DNA from: Euryodendron excelsum
Lineage: Eukaryota; Streptophyta; Magnoliopsida; Ericales; Pentaphylacaceae
Direction: 5' to 3'
Length of the DNA stretch: 64,000 bases
Assembly: GCA_033060915.1 (NCBI GenBank)
Contig: CM065394.1
Coordinates: 38,140,501-38,204,500, forward strand
Shown in pieces: positions 46,292 to 57,309 of this stretch. A program made the position numbers and the translations under genes. Within the stretch, counting starts at the first letter, position 1, and every line of letters starts with the position of its first letter. The notes beneath the pieces were generated by a model that had not been told where the DNA came from, made no database searches, and was given only the letters and a program-made list of their open reading frames with translations.

Positions 46292-48214
46292 AACCTCTCC
46301 AGGTATAGGGTAGGTATCCGCAAGCCCATACTGCTTAGTCAGAGGTTTCTCCTCCACGAAACTCATGCTGTAGTAATCATGATCTGGGTTGTTCATGACA
46401 TTGAAATTTTGGTTCAGACTAGGCTGAACAGCATTTGTGCTTTCCTTGGTAAGTACTTTAAGAGTATTTGCCTTGATGGTGTGCTTTCGGGCATTCGGCG
46501 GAGCTTCATCAGGGAAATTCACCTTAGCTTTCTTGCCACGAATCTTCCGTGCCTCAGCGTCATAGGCTCTTGCAGCTTCTTCTGCCGAGTTGAAAGTTCC
46601 AAGCCAAACCCGGACCCCTTTCCTTGGGTCACGGATCTCAGCAGCCCATTTACCCCATGGGCGCTGCCGAATTCCTCTGTACCGACTTTTCCTATTTCTC
46701 TTCGCAGATTTTTCGGCTTGCCCATGAAATTCCATTGTTTTGGTAGATCTAGAGGCTTCAGTAATAAGAAAGAAACAAAAATTTCAAGCTTATGATTTAA
46801 ACAGCAAATAACTTCACCATGGAAGTAAGTAATCTATATCACGAGTATTCATTAATGATGATAGGAGATTTGAACAAAGACAATTACAAACGTTTTTCTC
46901 ATTTCATAAAGGCAATTTACAAGGTATCCTTACCTCCAAATCCCCAGCCCCTTTTTTACTAAATGAACAATGGGAAGGGAAGCTTCAATGTCATTACCAT
47001 TTCTTCAAACACCATGACATATGATATTAAGAATATATCAACTATAAATGTTGGAAGGACATAATATAGTAGACAATATAAACCTGATTTCCTTGGTTTC
47101 AAGTAACGAAAACATAGATCACTTGAAAACCTAAACCAATTCCTCATGAATTTTTCATTCATAAGGGCAATTCACTGCCAAGATAACCTCGATTTTTTTT
47201 GGTCAATTTCGGAAGAAAATGCAACAATCCATTTACTAGAAAAATAAGTACAATAATATACAAACAAATACATAAAAGCTCTACAACAACCAAGAACCAA
47301 CATCTAATTCCAAAAATATAATACACATTTTATATTCATTTTTTAGAGAAAAATAGGATGTTATCAATAAGAACGAATTTGCAGTGATTTTTTTTTTTTT
47401 TTTTTGAAGGTACGATTTTCAAGAAATCTCCTCTCAAGTTCGTTCAGGAGACATGGTAAACCTTCTCAAGCTTCTGGGTGAAGAACCCATAAGATTAACT
47501 AGCATTATGACATTGTCCGACTTGGTGACTTTTTCTTGAGAAATTTTTTCAAACGAAAAGAAGAAAGAAAGAAAAATAACGTCACATGAAAGGGGGGATA
47601 TTTCCCCATACTTATCCTCAAATGAAAATTAGTCCTCCCATAATTTATGAGAACATATGTTAAGTAACTCACAGAAAATTTCTCCCAATAAAAATTTCAG
47701 GAATTATTTTCCTTCGAAACAAACGAAAGACAAAGGCATAAAAATGATTCAGTCAATTCCATTCCAAGCTCAACGAAGAAAAAACGACATCCTACAGAAA
47801 CTAGAGTTTATAGCGATCAAAATAAACAGTAATATGTAAACGATCACAACACCATAAACCCCTAATATTACACATACCATGCTCGAACCCCAAAATAACA
47901 AATAAAAAATTCAAACTTGAACAAAAAATGAAATAAGAAATGAGATCAGAAACGTTGTTACCATGAGAAAGCCCAGACTCGGAAGCAGAGAAAGCGAAGG
48001 GCTTAAAGTCACCGTCCTCGACACCAGAGTAGTCCTTGAATTCCTGAAAATTGAGCTCGAAGTCATCGTCGAGGTTGATGATCTCAGATCGCAAGGGCTT
48101 GGAGTAGTAATTGCTAGGGCTTTTCTTCACATCAGAGGGCCAGAGCAAGTTCTCGGTGAGCCGGCGACAGCGCGTCGGCGGAGCGAAGTCGGAGATGATA
48201 GCACCGCCACACAT
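45854..48214 (-). CDS. RAP2.12: Group VII ethylene response factor (RAP2.12/RAP2.2 type)
   Basis: AP2/ERF transcription factor that binds GCC-box or hypoxia-responsive promoters in the nucleus. Two exons: 48214-47962 and 46755-45854, joined across a 1206 bp GT-AG intron (1155 bp, 384 aa). It starts [13 protein letters not shown], the group VII N-degron. In this group Cys2 is oxidised by plant cysteine oxidases, giving oxygen-dependent turnover. An acidic stretch and the KPFAFSASE motif follow in exon 1. The AP2 domain spans about residues 110-167 ([33 protein letters not shown]), followed by [11 protein letters not shown]. The C-terminus ends with [18 protein letters not shown] and [11 protein letters not shown], typical activation-domain motifs of the group. 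No lesion is seen. RAP2.12 versus RAP2.2 assignment is uncertain. Confidence 0.95.
46756..47961 (-). other. Intron of the ERF-VII gene
   Basis: 1206 bp, donor CATG/GTAACA and acceptor CTGAAG/CC, phase 1. AT-rich with poly-T near 47390. No nested element recognised. Group VII ERFs usually have one intron at this position before the AP2 domain. Confidence 0.9.
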
Positions 48215-48342
48215 CCTCTTTCTTTTCTGAGAAACGTTTCTAGAGAAGATTCAGAAGGAAAATGTTTGAGATTTGAGATTAATCGAGAGAGCAGATTTTC
48301 TTGGGAGTTTTTTCTGGGAAAGTGTTTGACAGAGAAGGAAGG

Positions 48343-48350
48343 ATTTTATA
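48343..48350 (-). promoter_or_regulatory. TATA box of the ERF-VII gene
   Basis: TATAAAAT on the minus strand, about 130 bp before the ATG, implying a 5' leader of about 100 nt. Confidence 0.65.
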
Positions 48351-48359
48351 AGCATCAAG

Positions 48360-49340
48360 TCTGCCACTAACTCACTGCAAAGCTACGTTTGGATACACCT
48401 GTCCGAGAGTGAAGGAAAGTGTTTTCTTTTCTATCGGCTTTTTGTTTTCTGTGTTTTTTATGAGTAGAAAGCGTAGATTACAAGAGAAAGGAGAGTAGAT
48501 GTCCCTCCATTTTGTTTGAGAAAATTTCTATACTAACATAATTTTTATACAAAAAAAAAATTTACTAGTTTGACATTTTTAAAATTATGAGTTTAAATGT
48601 CGACCATTTTGGTTTAAACTGAAGGATCATGAACAACCATATTAGTTTAGATGATTTTTTGTACAAAATATTTGTTTATATAACATTACTCTTTGTTTGG
48701 TTAGGTAATAATTTTGTTTGAGAAAAATTCTGTACTTATATAAAATTTTATACAAAATTGTTTACTAATTTTGTGTGATAGTGACATTTTTAAAATTATG
48801 TGTTAAAATATATGTCCGTCTTGGTTTAACATATTTATATTCTCTAACCAAGTAAAAATCAATTTTTTTCAATGGATACATATTTATTTTATTCTCATTT
48901 TTTTAACCCAACTAAAAAGAATAAAGAAATATAGTTTATTTTCCTATCTTTTTCCCTCTATTCAAAAATTTAAAATTCAAACATAATGTTAGTGTAATGA
49001 AGTTCTAGATCTGGATAAATAACAAGTAAAAGTAATTCTATATATTATTTTTCTTGCCCTAAACAAATTTTCAATCCAAAACAATGGTTGATACTTACAA
49101 ATGCTTGGATTATGATATAGATGACTTTGTATGCTTGTAAGAGCCAAACAAGAGTTGATCATATTTATTTGTGTGAAATACTATGCAGCAAGCTTTTTGC
49201 ACCAAATAATATAGTTGAACGAGAGCATTTTCGTTTAAAATATAACAATCATCATAATAATTTTTAATTACAAAAATTTAATTAAAAATTTTTTGAAAGA
49301 AAAACATTTTGTGTATGTGAATGAACATTTTTATTCAATA
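48360..49340. other. ERF upstream region
   Basis: AT-rich promoter flank. 48530-48670 and 48715-48845 are imperfect tandem copies of one block (TGACATTTTTAAAATTATG in each). No gene. Confidence 0.55.
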
Positions 49341-50669
49341 ATCAACCCAACACGTCTAACATTACTATCTGTGTGGTTTAGGTGAAACCCTTTAATTAAC
49401 CCATGCAGCTTTGTTTATGGGTTTACATATCGAAGGTCCATCCAACTTTGAAAGGCCACCATTTTTTCAAGAGGAAAGAGAGTAAAAGAATGTTTTTTTT
49501 TTGGCCGCGTTTGGCTCTTGGAAAGCTGGTGGAGGTGTATTTTTGGGCTTGATTTGTCAATATTCTCAAGTCATAGTTAGGTGTCGCGACCTTTTCTGAG
49601 TTCTTTGTCGACCTTATGCTATCTTTTAAGTATTATACTTGAAAATTTCAATTTGTTCGTAAAGTGCTAATTGTTCACTTTTTAATTAATATTTTTAGGT
49701 TGGTAACGTTGGTTGTAGCTGTAATCACGAAGAGTTAATTAACAAGCAATTATATCATGTTTTGATGCCAAACTTGCCCTTAACTATCCTCCTTTTTCTT
49801 GTCATTAGTACTTAGTATGAGATGACACAAAGGAAACGCCAACGAACAAGTTGAATACTAATTTAATTAAGGGACTATATATAAACTTTCCTACTTACTA
49901 GAAATCGGAAGGCATTGTAGAGCATTTTTTTTAAAAAAATTAATCTAATCAAAGGGATTGTCAATAATGTATTATTTTATTTTATATTCTCTTCACGGCC
50001 ACATGCTCATGGCCCCATGTTGATGATGAGAATTTCGAGCCCGTGGCAGACACGCTTCTCTTTGACAGATTCTTGGGTGGACTCGATTTGCTTTGCTTTC
50101 AAACGAAATTTTATGTATGTATATATATTTCATATATGTACATCTTCGTGGTTAACTCTGAAGAGCTTCAAAGATTTGGAGGCCAGACGAATTTACAGTG
50201 CCATGGATTTTTTCAGTGAATAAAGGGCAAAGTGCAGCACATTATGGGTCTTTTTTTAATTATTAATTTTTTTTTTATCAGAGAGAAGCTAGTCTGGTAA
50301 TTATTATATTATAATACTAATAATCTTGCCACTGAGTGCCTTTTTTTTAATGAATAATCACATGATTAAGATAATGCAACTTGACAACTTGCGTACCCAC
50401 CTACTCTTGGGACAAATATAATATATATTACTGGAGCAAGCAATGCTCTATATAAAATTAGGATGAAGTGGATGTTTACAAAACAGCTATGCAAAACTGG
50501 ATAATGGTTTCCACAAAACTGGAAAATGGTTTCAAAACTAAGCTAGGCCATTTATAATTATCTTCTTTTATTTATTTATTTTTGTTTGGCCGAAAAAGAA
50601 GCAAATTGACTTCTTGGAATATAGTATATATAGAGCATATTTTGCGCTTTATTTATAGATAACGGTGAT
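49341..50669. repeat. Tandem duplication, unit A (non-coding)
   Basis: Colinear with 50708-53385 once the insert at 50916-52205 is removed. Shared blocks include GGTGAAACCC, GGCTTGATTTGTCAA and GAGTTAATTAACAAGCAATT, plus a conserved patch at about 49995-50215. Short ORFs in both units differ in length and are not supported as genes. Confidence 0.85.
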
Positions 50670-50915
50670 TGAAAGTATGCATAGATCGGATCTGTACTAG
50701 ATTTAAAATCAACTCAACACCTCTAACATTACTACCTGTGTGATTTAGGTGAAACCCTTGAATTAACCCATACAGCTTTGTTTATGGGTTTACAGATCCA
50801 AGGTCCATTCAACTTTGAAAGGCCACCATTTTTTCAAAAGGAAAAGAGAGAAAAACGATTTTTTTTTTTTTATCCCGCATTTGGCTCTTGGAAGGCTGGT
50901 GGAGGTTTGTTGTTG

Positions 50916-52205
50916 AGGATAATTACACCAAGATCCCCTTAATTATGACCCTTTTCTACTTTATCCCTTTTATTTATAAAATGCTATAATTACATTCCTT
51001 TAACTATAGTTTTGTTTTACTTTACCTCCTTTATCTGTAAAATATTACAATTACAATCCTTACCTTTGTAATTAATTCTCATCTTATCCTTTTATTTTCC
51101 TTCTGTTAAAAAAAATTGACAGAATTTTATGATGTGATTTCTATATGAGTACCATAGCTTCTTTTATACTTAAAATACCATTCTATTACAAGAAAAATCA
51201 ATTTAATAACTAAAATAATAAATGTTATACAGAGAAGGAACCTAAATAGCAAAGTTTGAAACACCAAAATCACAAACTAACTTTTCAAAATAGTAAATTT
51301 TGGTCATTAAATTAGTTTTTTCAGTAGTAGAATAATATTTTAGATATAAATGAAGTTATGGTACTTGTAGGTGGGATTTTTCGGGAAGGCTGGGCCGAAC
51401 TCTCAAGCCCCAAATGGATGAGTCCAAACTTCTTCCTGCAAAACAAAGGGGTTAGAATGGGTCGACCCTAGGTGAGCCGATCACACTCTGAAGATTAAGT
51501 TAGCAAGCTTAATCGAGAAGGATGAATGAAAGTTGTGTATGTCAGGGGTTAACTCTCCATACCTGGCTCTCGATTCCTCGGGTCTTTATAGAGTCCTTCA
51601 GGGAGTGTGTTTTGTCTTGACCTATCAGCAGGCTCTCATGGTCTGCTGGTTAGGCATCATCATTGACGCCGCCTGGCTACCTGCAGGGTCTGGCGCACCG
51701 TCGTGGAGGATTCCGGCTGACCGGACGTGCACGTCGACGTTTGTGTGGGCAGCCGCTCATGCATTTAATGCAAGTCAACTCCGCATTTAATGCTCAAAGA
51801 CCGCTAGCGGTTTGGGCAAACTGTTCGCTGTCTGGGCTACGCTAGGAGGAGGTCGGCAGTTTGGGCTAGCCTTCCCTCATAACTAATTTGGGCCCCTAGG
51901 CAGCCCCAACTTTAATTCGAGTAGATTAGGCTTCACCCATTGGGTTGGGCCGGGGATTATTTCCCCACAGTACTCATGTGCAAATCACATAATAAAATTA
52001 TGTCTATTTTTTTTAACAGAAAAAAATAAAAAGATAAGATGAGAATTAATTGCAAAGATAAACGGTATAATTGTAGCATTTTATGGATAAAGGGGTAAAG
52101 TGAAAAAGAGTCGTAGTTGAGGGAATGTAATTATAACATTTTACAGATGAAAAGGGTAAAATGAAAAGAAGCCATAGTTGAGGAGGCCTTTATGTAATTA
52201 TCCCT
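50916..52205. mobile_element. Long-TIR element, probably Mutator-type MITE
   Basis: The ends are inverted (AGGATAATTACA at the left; reversed right end AGGGATAATTACA) and the similarity extends about 260 bp inward on each side. The flanking 9-mers TTGTTGTTG (50907-50915) and TTATTGTTG (52206-52214) fit the 9 bp TSD of Mutator-like elements. Without the nested solo LTR it is about 680 bp and non-coding. Confidence 0.75.
51366..51969 (+). mobile_element. Solo LTR nested in the long-TIR element
   Basis: 604 bp bounded by TGTAGG and CCACA, with a perfect 5 bp TSD GTACT (51361-51365 and 51970-51974). Reading the opposite TIR shows that the uninterrupted sequence was ATGGTACTCAT, which confirms the insertion site. 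GC-richer than its surroundings. ORFs inside are chance. Orientation is not certain. Confidence 0.85.
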
Positions 52206-53625
52206 TTATTGTTGCTCACAAATTTTTTTTTTTTTTTTTTGGGCTTGATTTGTCAATGTTCTCAAGTCATAGTTAGGTGTTACGACCTTTGCTAAATTCT
52301 TTGTCGACCTTATACTATCCTTTAAGTAGGACTTGAAAATTTCAATTTGTTTGTTAAGTGCTAATTGTTCGGTGTATCCATTCCCACCTCCTCGTCTTTT
52401 CAATTAATATTTATAGGCTGGTAACTTTATTTGTAGCTGTAATCACGAAGAGTTAATTAACAAGCAATTATATCATATTTTGATGCCAAACTTGCCCTTA
52501 TCTCTTTTCCTTTTTCTTGTCATTATTACTTTAGTAGGAGATGATGCTACAAAGGAAACGCCAACAAACAAGTTGAAAAATAATTTAATTAAGGGACTAT
52601 TCATGAACTTTCCTACTTACTAGAAATTGAAAGGCATCATAGAGCATCTTTTTTTTAAAATTAATTTAATCAAAAAGATTGCCGATAATGAATTATTTTA
52701 TTATATATATTCTTCACGGCCACATGTTCATGGGCCCATGTGTGTGATGAGGATTTTGAGCCCGTGGCGGACACGATTCTCTTTTATAGATTCTTGGATG
52801 GACTCGATTTGCTTTGCTTTCAAACGAAATTTTAGATATGTATATACATTTCATATATGTTCATCTTCGTGGTTAACTCGGAAGAGCTTCAAAGATTTGG
52901 AGGCCTAATTTACAGGGCCTTGGATTTTTTCAGTGAAAAAAATGGAGAAGTGCAGCACATTATGAGTTTTTTTTTAATTATTATTATTATTATTTTTTAC
53001 CAGAGAGAAGCTAGTCTGGTAATTATTACATTATAATACTATAATCTTGCTACTGAGTGCCTTTTTTAATGAATAATCAGATGATTAATATAATGCAACT
53101 TGACAACTTACCCAATATAATATATATTATTGGAGCAAGCAACTCTCTATATAAAATTAGGATGAAGTGGATGTTTACAAAACAGCTAACGCAAAACTGG
53201 ATAATGGTTTCTACAAAACTGGAGAATGGTTTCCACAAGGCTGGAGGATGGATTCGTGGATCTCATCATCAAAACTAAGCCGAACATACAGGGGGGTGGG
53301 GGAAGCAACTTGACAACTTGACAACTTGGAATATAGTATATATAGAGTATGTTTTGTCGCTATATGTATAGACAACGCTGATTATATTGGGACTGGAGAA
53401 TTGTTTACGAACTGGTTATAGTGTATATATATGCTATTAAAAATTTTGATTTGATTAACATAGTCTAATCTATTTGATTAAAATCATAACTTTGAGATCT
53501 CTCTAATTTGATTCCGAATAACAAGTATCAGGCGTAAACACAAATCAACTGCTCAAACTCAACTTTCGAATTTCTACTATATCCCTCGTATACGCCTTAC
53601 TCTAGAAATAGTGGGCTCGCTGCAA

Positions 53626-54631
53626 CTAGGGTTTCTCTTCCTCACAAAAACGTGTATCTTTTAATTATGAATAAAGTATAACCCTAGTACGTATATATAG
53701 AGACTACAATAGGAACCATATAATTAGTATAACTAAGGTTTCCTACGCAAATAAGAATTTTTAATCTAACTAGGATTAATCCTTATTTACGTAAATTATA
53801 ATTTATACCACTAATAAATTATAATTGCACTCCTTGCTATACTAGGAATTATATTTCAAGTTTTATATTATTAAATGTTTATTTATCTCTTTACGTTAAG
53901 ATTACAGATATCCGTATATTAAATTAAATTACTGATAATTAAATTTAATAAATTTATTTAATTCATTGAGACTTTCTACTTAACTTATTTGATATATCAG
54001 ATTCATAATTCACCTGCAGGGTTTGAAAGAATCAAAACTTATAAACTTCCTTAAGGGGTATCATCAATCCCTATACGGTAACGTGAATTTCATTAATAAT
54101 TAATATTCACCATACACATAATGTTATTGTTCAACCCACTGAGTTTATTGACCCACAAAAATCTCACTCTTCTACGAATCAAAATAATAAACACTACATG
54201 CACGTGTCTATTTATTATATTAGGATTAAGAGTAGAAGCACCCATAATAATTATGAGGTATTAATTGTTTTATATAGTCAATATAAAAATAATTACCTCA
54301 ATACGGTCTTGTTCAATACACACAAAGTGTACTAGTGCAAGTAGTTGAAACTATATCGTTTTCCATAGTCAAGACATACCTATTAAAATTTTGTACTACA
54401 GTCATACTGATTGTGTGTCCAGTTTCATCTAAGACTGTGAACGATAAGTTTATATTCTGTAAGAATCGATGATCTAATCTTTTATGTATAAGCCGTACTC
54501 TACACACCAAATCATCTATTATATAGAATAACAGACACACATACATAATTATTAAATAAATAACGTAATAAAAATATTACTTACACAAATCCTTATTAAA
54601 ATAAAATAACTAATTTATTAATAAATACTAA
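53626..54631. repeat. Dispersed repeat, copy 1 (direct)
   Basis: Begins CTAGGGTTTCTCTTCCTCAC and ends TTATTAATAAATACTAAA, colinear with 61126-62017 with indels. Blocks such as CACCTGCAGGGTTTGA and ACTACATGCACGTGTCTATT are shared. It is probably part of a retrotransposon LTR, but the class is unknown. Confidence 0.75.
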
Positions 54632-55298
54632 AACCTCTTATAGTATAAATTCTTAACAAATAACCTAAACAACTGCGCATGACAGTCGTTTGAAATCACT
54701 GGTTAGATACCATATCATGATAGTTAAAAAGTAATTTTTTTTTTTTTTGTGATTAAGTATAAAGATTCAGGATAGTAAAAAGCAATGTCAGATTTTTTTT
54801 AAAGTTAATTGTAAGAATTAAACTCTTAACTTATCTTTATTTATCATGCTTGCTCGATAGTGTTATAACACTTAATATATCTCTTTCTCTCTCTATATAT
54901 ATATGTTCGAGCTATATCACAGTCTGACCAATGAATGGCACTTCGTAAGAACCTTCAACCATGAAATTAAGGTTTTGTTTGATACTTTTGAAGGGAAAAG
55001 GAAAATTAACTTTCTTTGTTTGGTTTCTAATTTAAGAGGGAAGAGTAGAAAATGTCATTGCCTTATCAATTTCCTTTTCGATCTTCTTTATCTTTTAATA
55101 GATATCTTATTATTTTTCTTCTTCCATCTTTTTAATTTTAAACAAAGGAAATGTGATTATTTTGTTTAATTTTTCGATTTAGTTTCACTTGCTTCTCATT
55201 TTGTTTGCAAATCAAACAAAAAAAAAAAATTTATTTTGTTTTTATTTTTTCTTCATTTCCTTTTCTCTTTAACAAGTATGAAATAGACTGTAAGTTCT

Positions 55299-56060
55299 GT
55301 GTCGGGGAAGGTCCCTTTAGCAGCACCTGAATTTGCATGGTTTTGGACTCATACTAGTTATGGTCAGGTTAGATTTCTTGTATGGCAACTAGATAACATT
55401 CATGCTCTACCTAGGCCAATGGTATTACCTACTGATCTTAGACAGGTGATTTTGGGAACCACAAATCACACCACATCCATATTCCATATCACTGGGTGTT
55501 TACTGGGCAGCAATTTCTGGGCTGGACATTTTCTTTCTCAGAAAATCAGTAGTTTGGACTCAGCCTGGTGAAAAGCCTTAACTAACAGAGCCTGGGCCTC
55601 GGGCCGGGCATGATTTTATGAGGCTAGTAATAGTGTTAAGAACCCACTTAATAGAAGACTCATTAATTGTGAGAACTGGAATAAGATCACTGTAGACTCT
55701 AGGATCATTGGATAATTTTTCTTGGCCGCTAGCATTGATGTGGAAAATTTTGAAGTTTGTTGAATATTGGGGCCCGCTCTGTAATATAACAGAGGGTGGA
55801 CCTGTATAGTGTCTGGGCTTTGTTTTGCTATGGTGGGCTATTTTTATCCAGGCCGGTTCGATAGCGTCAGGGTATTTTTATTGTTAAAATCATTAGGCCT
55901 TCCAACCCAACAGCTGTTAAACCCTTCATTATTTATGGCCGATAGTTGTAAAGTCATTGCGGCTCGAGTAGCCTTGCTAGCTGAGGGCTAGTCCTACTCG
56001 CCTTTAAGTGTCGGAGGTCATCCCTACTCTATAGCCCATTAACGAATGTATAAGGCTTGA
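55299..56060 (+). other. Unclassified GC-richer segment with two open frames
   Basis: Open frames at 55299-55571 and 55809-55991 sit in a segment richer in GC than its flanks. I do not recognise a domain. It could be an old retrotransposon or gene fragment. Confidence 0.25.
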
Positions 56061-57309
56061 TAACCTTATTGCGTGGAAAAAAATGTCTATTGATTGGATT
56101 AAATAGTAAGTACTCCATGATAATTTTTATTAAATGATGACACGTGATAAGTGAATATATTTATAATTTATATTTGTGGTGTAGTGATTAAAGAAGCATT
56201 TTATCAAATTTTGATATGTGGTATTTTTTTTGCCTCACATTTTTTTTTTGTACCGAAAATTCAAATTTCAAGCGGATCTTAAATGTCTTTCCACCACACC
56301 ACAAATTTAAGTTACTAATTTTTCATATACGTGTTATTATTTAATAAAAATTAACACAAAGCACACAGTACTACCTAACTACTAGATTATTTTTTTTTGT
56401 TACATAACTCTTGCCTCCGATTCTTGATGCTGTGAGACTTAGGGTCCTGACAAAATTGTGATGTAGGCTAGTTGCTTTATTTTTATTTTATTTTTGTAAC
56501 AAAATTTTAGTTGCCTTATTTTTATTTTTATTTTTTGTAACAATTTTTTTTTATATCATCATCAAGTTCATGCAACCACTCTGATTTTGAGTATTTATGA
56601 ATTTATTCCGAATCCGTAATCAATGTTAAATACATAGTTGCGTCAGCACATGGAATAATCAAGTGAAATTAATCAGTGTCTTTTCTCGCTGTGCCTAAAA
56701 TTCAGATTTTTGGGGCCCTTGTTGAATTGGACTAAGGATTAAGCAAAAAAGTCAAATTTAAATTGTTTTTGTTTTTTTTTCCTGCTAATCTGGACTTATA
56801 AGATCAAAAAGTTGAAAATTTTAAAATTTTTTATATACGCCAAAAATACAAAGTCAAAAAGCTTAAAACTGTACCAAAAAAGTGAAATTAAACACACAAG
56901 ACACCAAAGAACATTTGCATCACATTTGCGGTTCTCACATGCACCTGCCCAAAGGCCCACTATGCATTAGACAATTGTAATTAATGCCAGAACATACAAG
57001 AATAAGACAAAACAAACACAACATAGTCAATAATTATTAGTATTTTCAGAATATAAGAAACTCGAAAGCGGGAAAAGGAGATACATTATTATTCTACTCG
57101 CCTTGGTATGTTCTCAAGAACACAAAATTTCTACACGGACATTCTTGAACCTTGATTCCCACAACTTACAACATAGATTTTCTGAAATCGAAAACGCAAC
57201 AACACGCTCGTACTACAAATATTATATATATATACATACATATAGAGAAACCTGATTAATTCTATAAAGAAAAACAAAAAAATTATAAACCCAAAACACC
57301 TAAATCGAA

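Larger units (their letters stand above)
50708..53385. repeat. Tandem duplication, unit B, carrying a nested insertion
   Basis: Second copy of the 49341-50669 unit. It is split at 50916-52205 by a long-TIR element. The two halves resume without loss apart from the 9 bp target duplication. Confidence 0.85.
53386..57309. other. Intergenic between the tandem duplication and the subtilase
   Basis: Contains the dispersed repeat copy at 53626-54631, AT-rich filler at 54660-55270 and an unclassified GC-richer segment at 55299-56060. 56060-57300 shows only AT-rich sequence and the 3' flank of the subtilase gene. Confidence 0.5.

Noticed and set aside
50017..50223. ORF conserved with 52627-52908
   Set aside because: It lies in the non-coding tandem duplication, the two versions differ at both ends, and no domain is recognisable.
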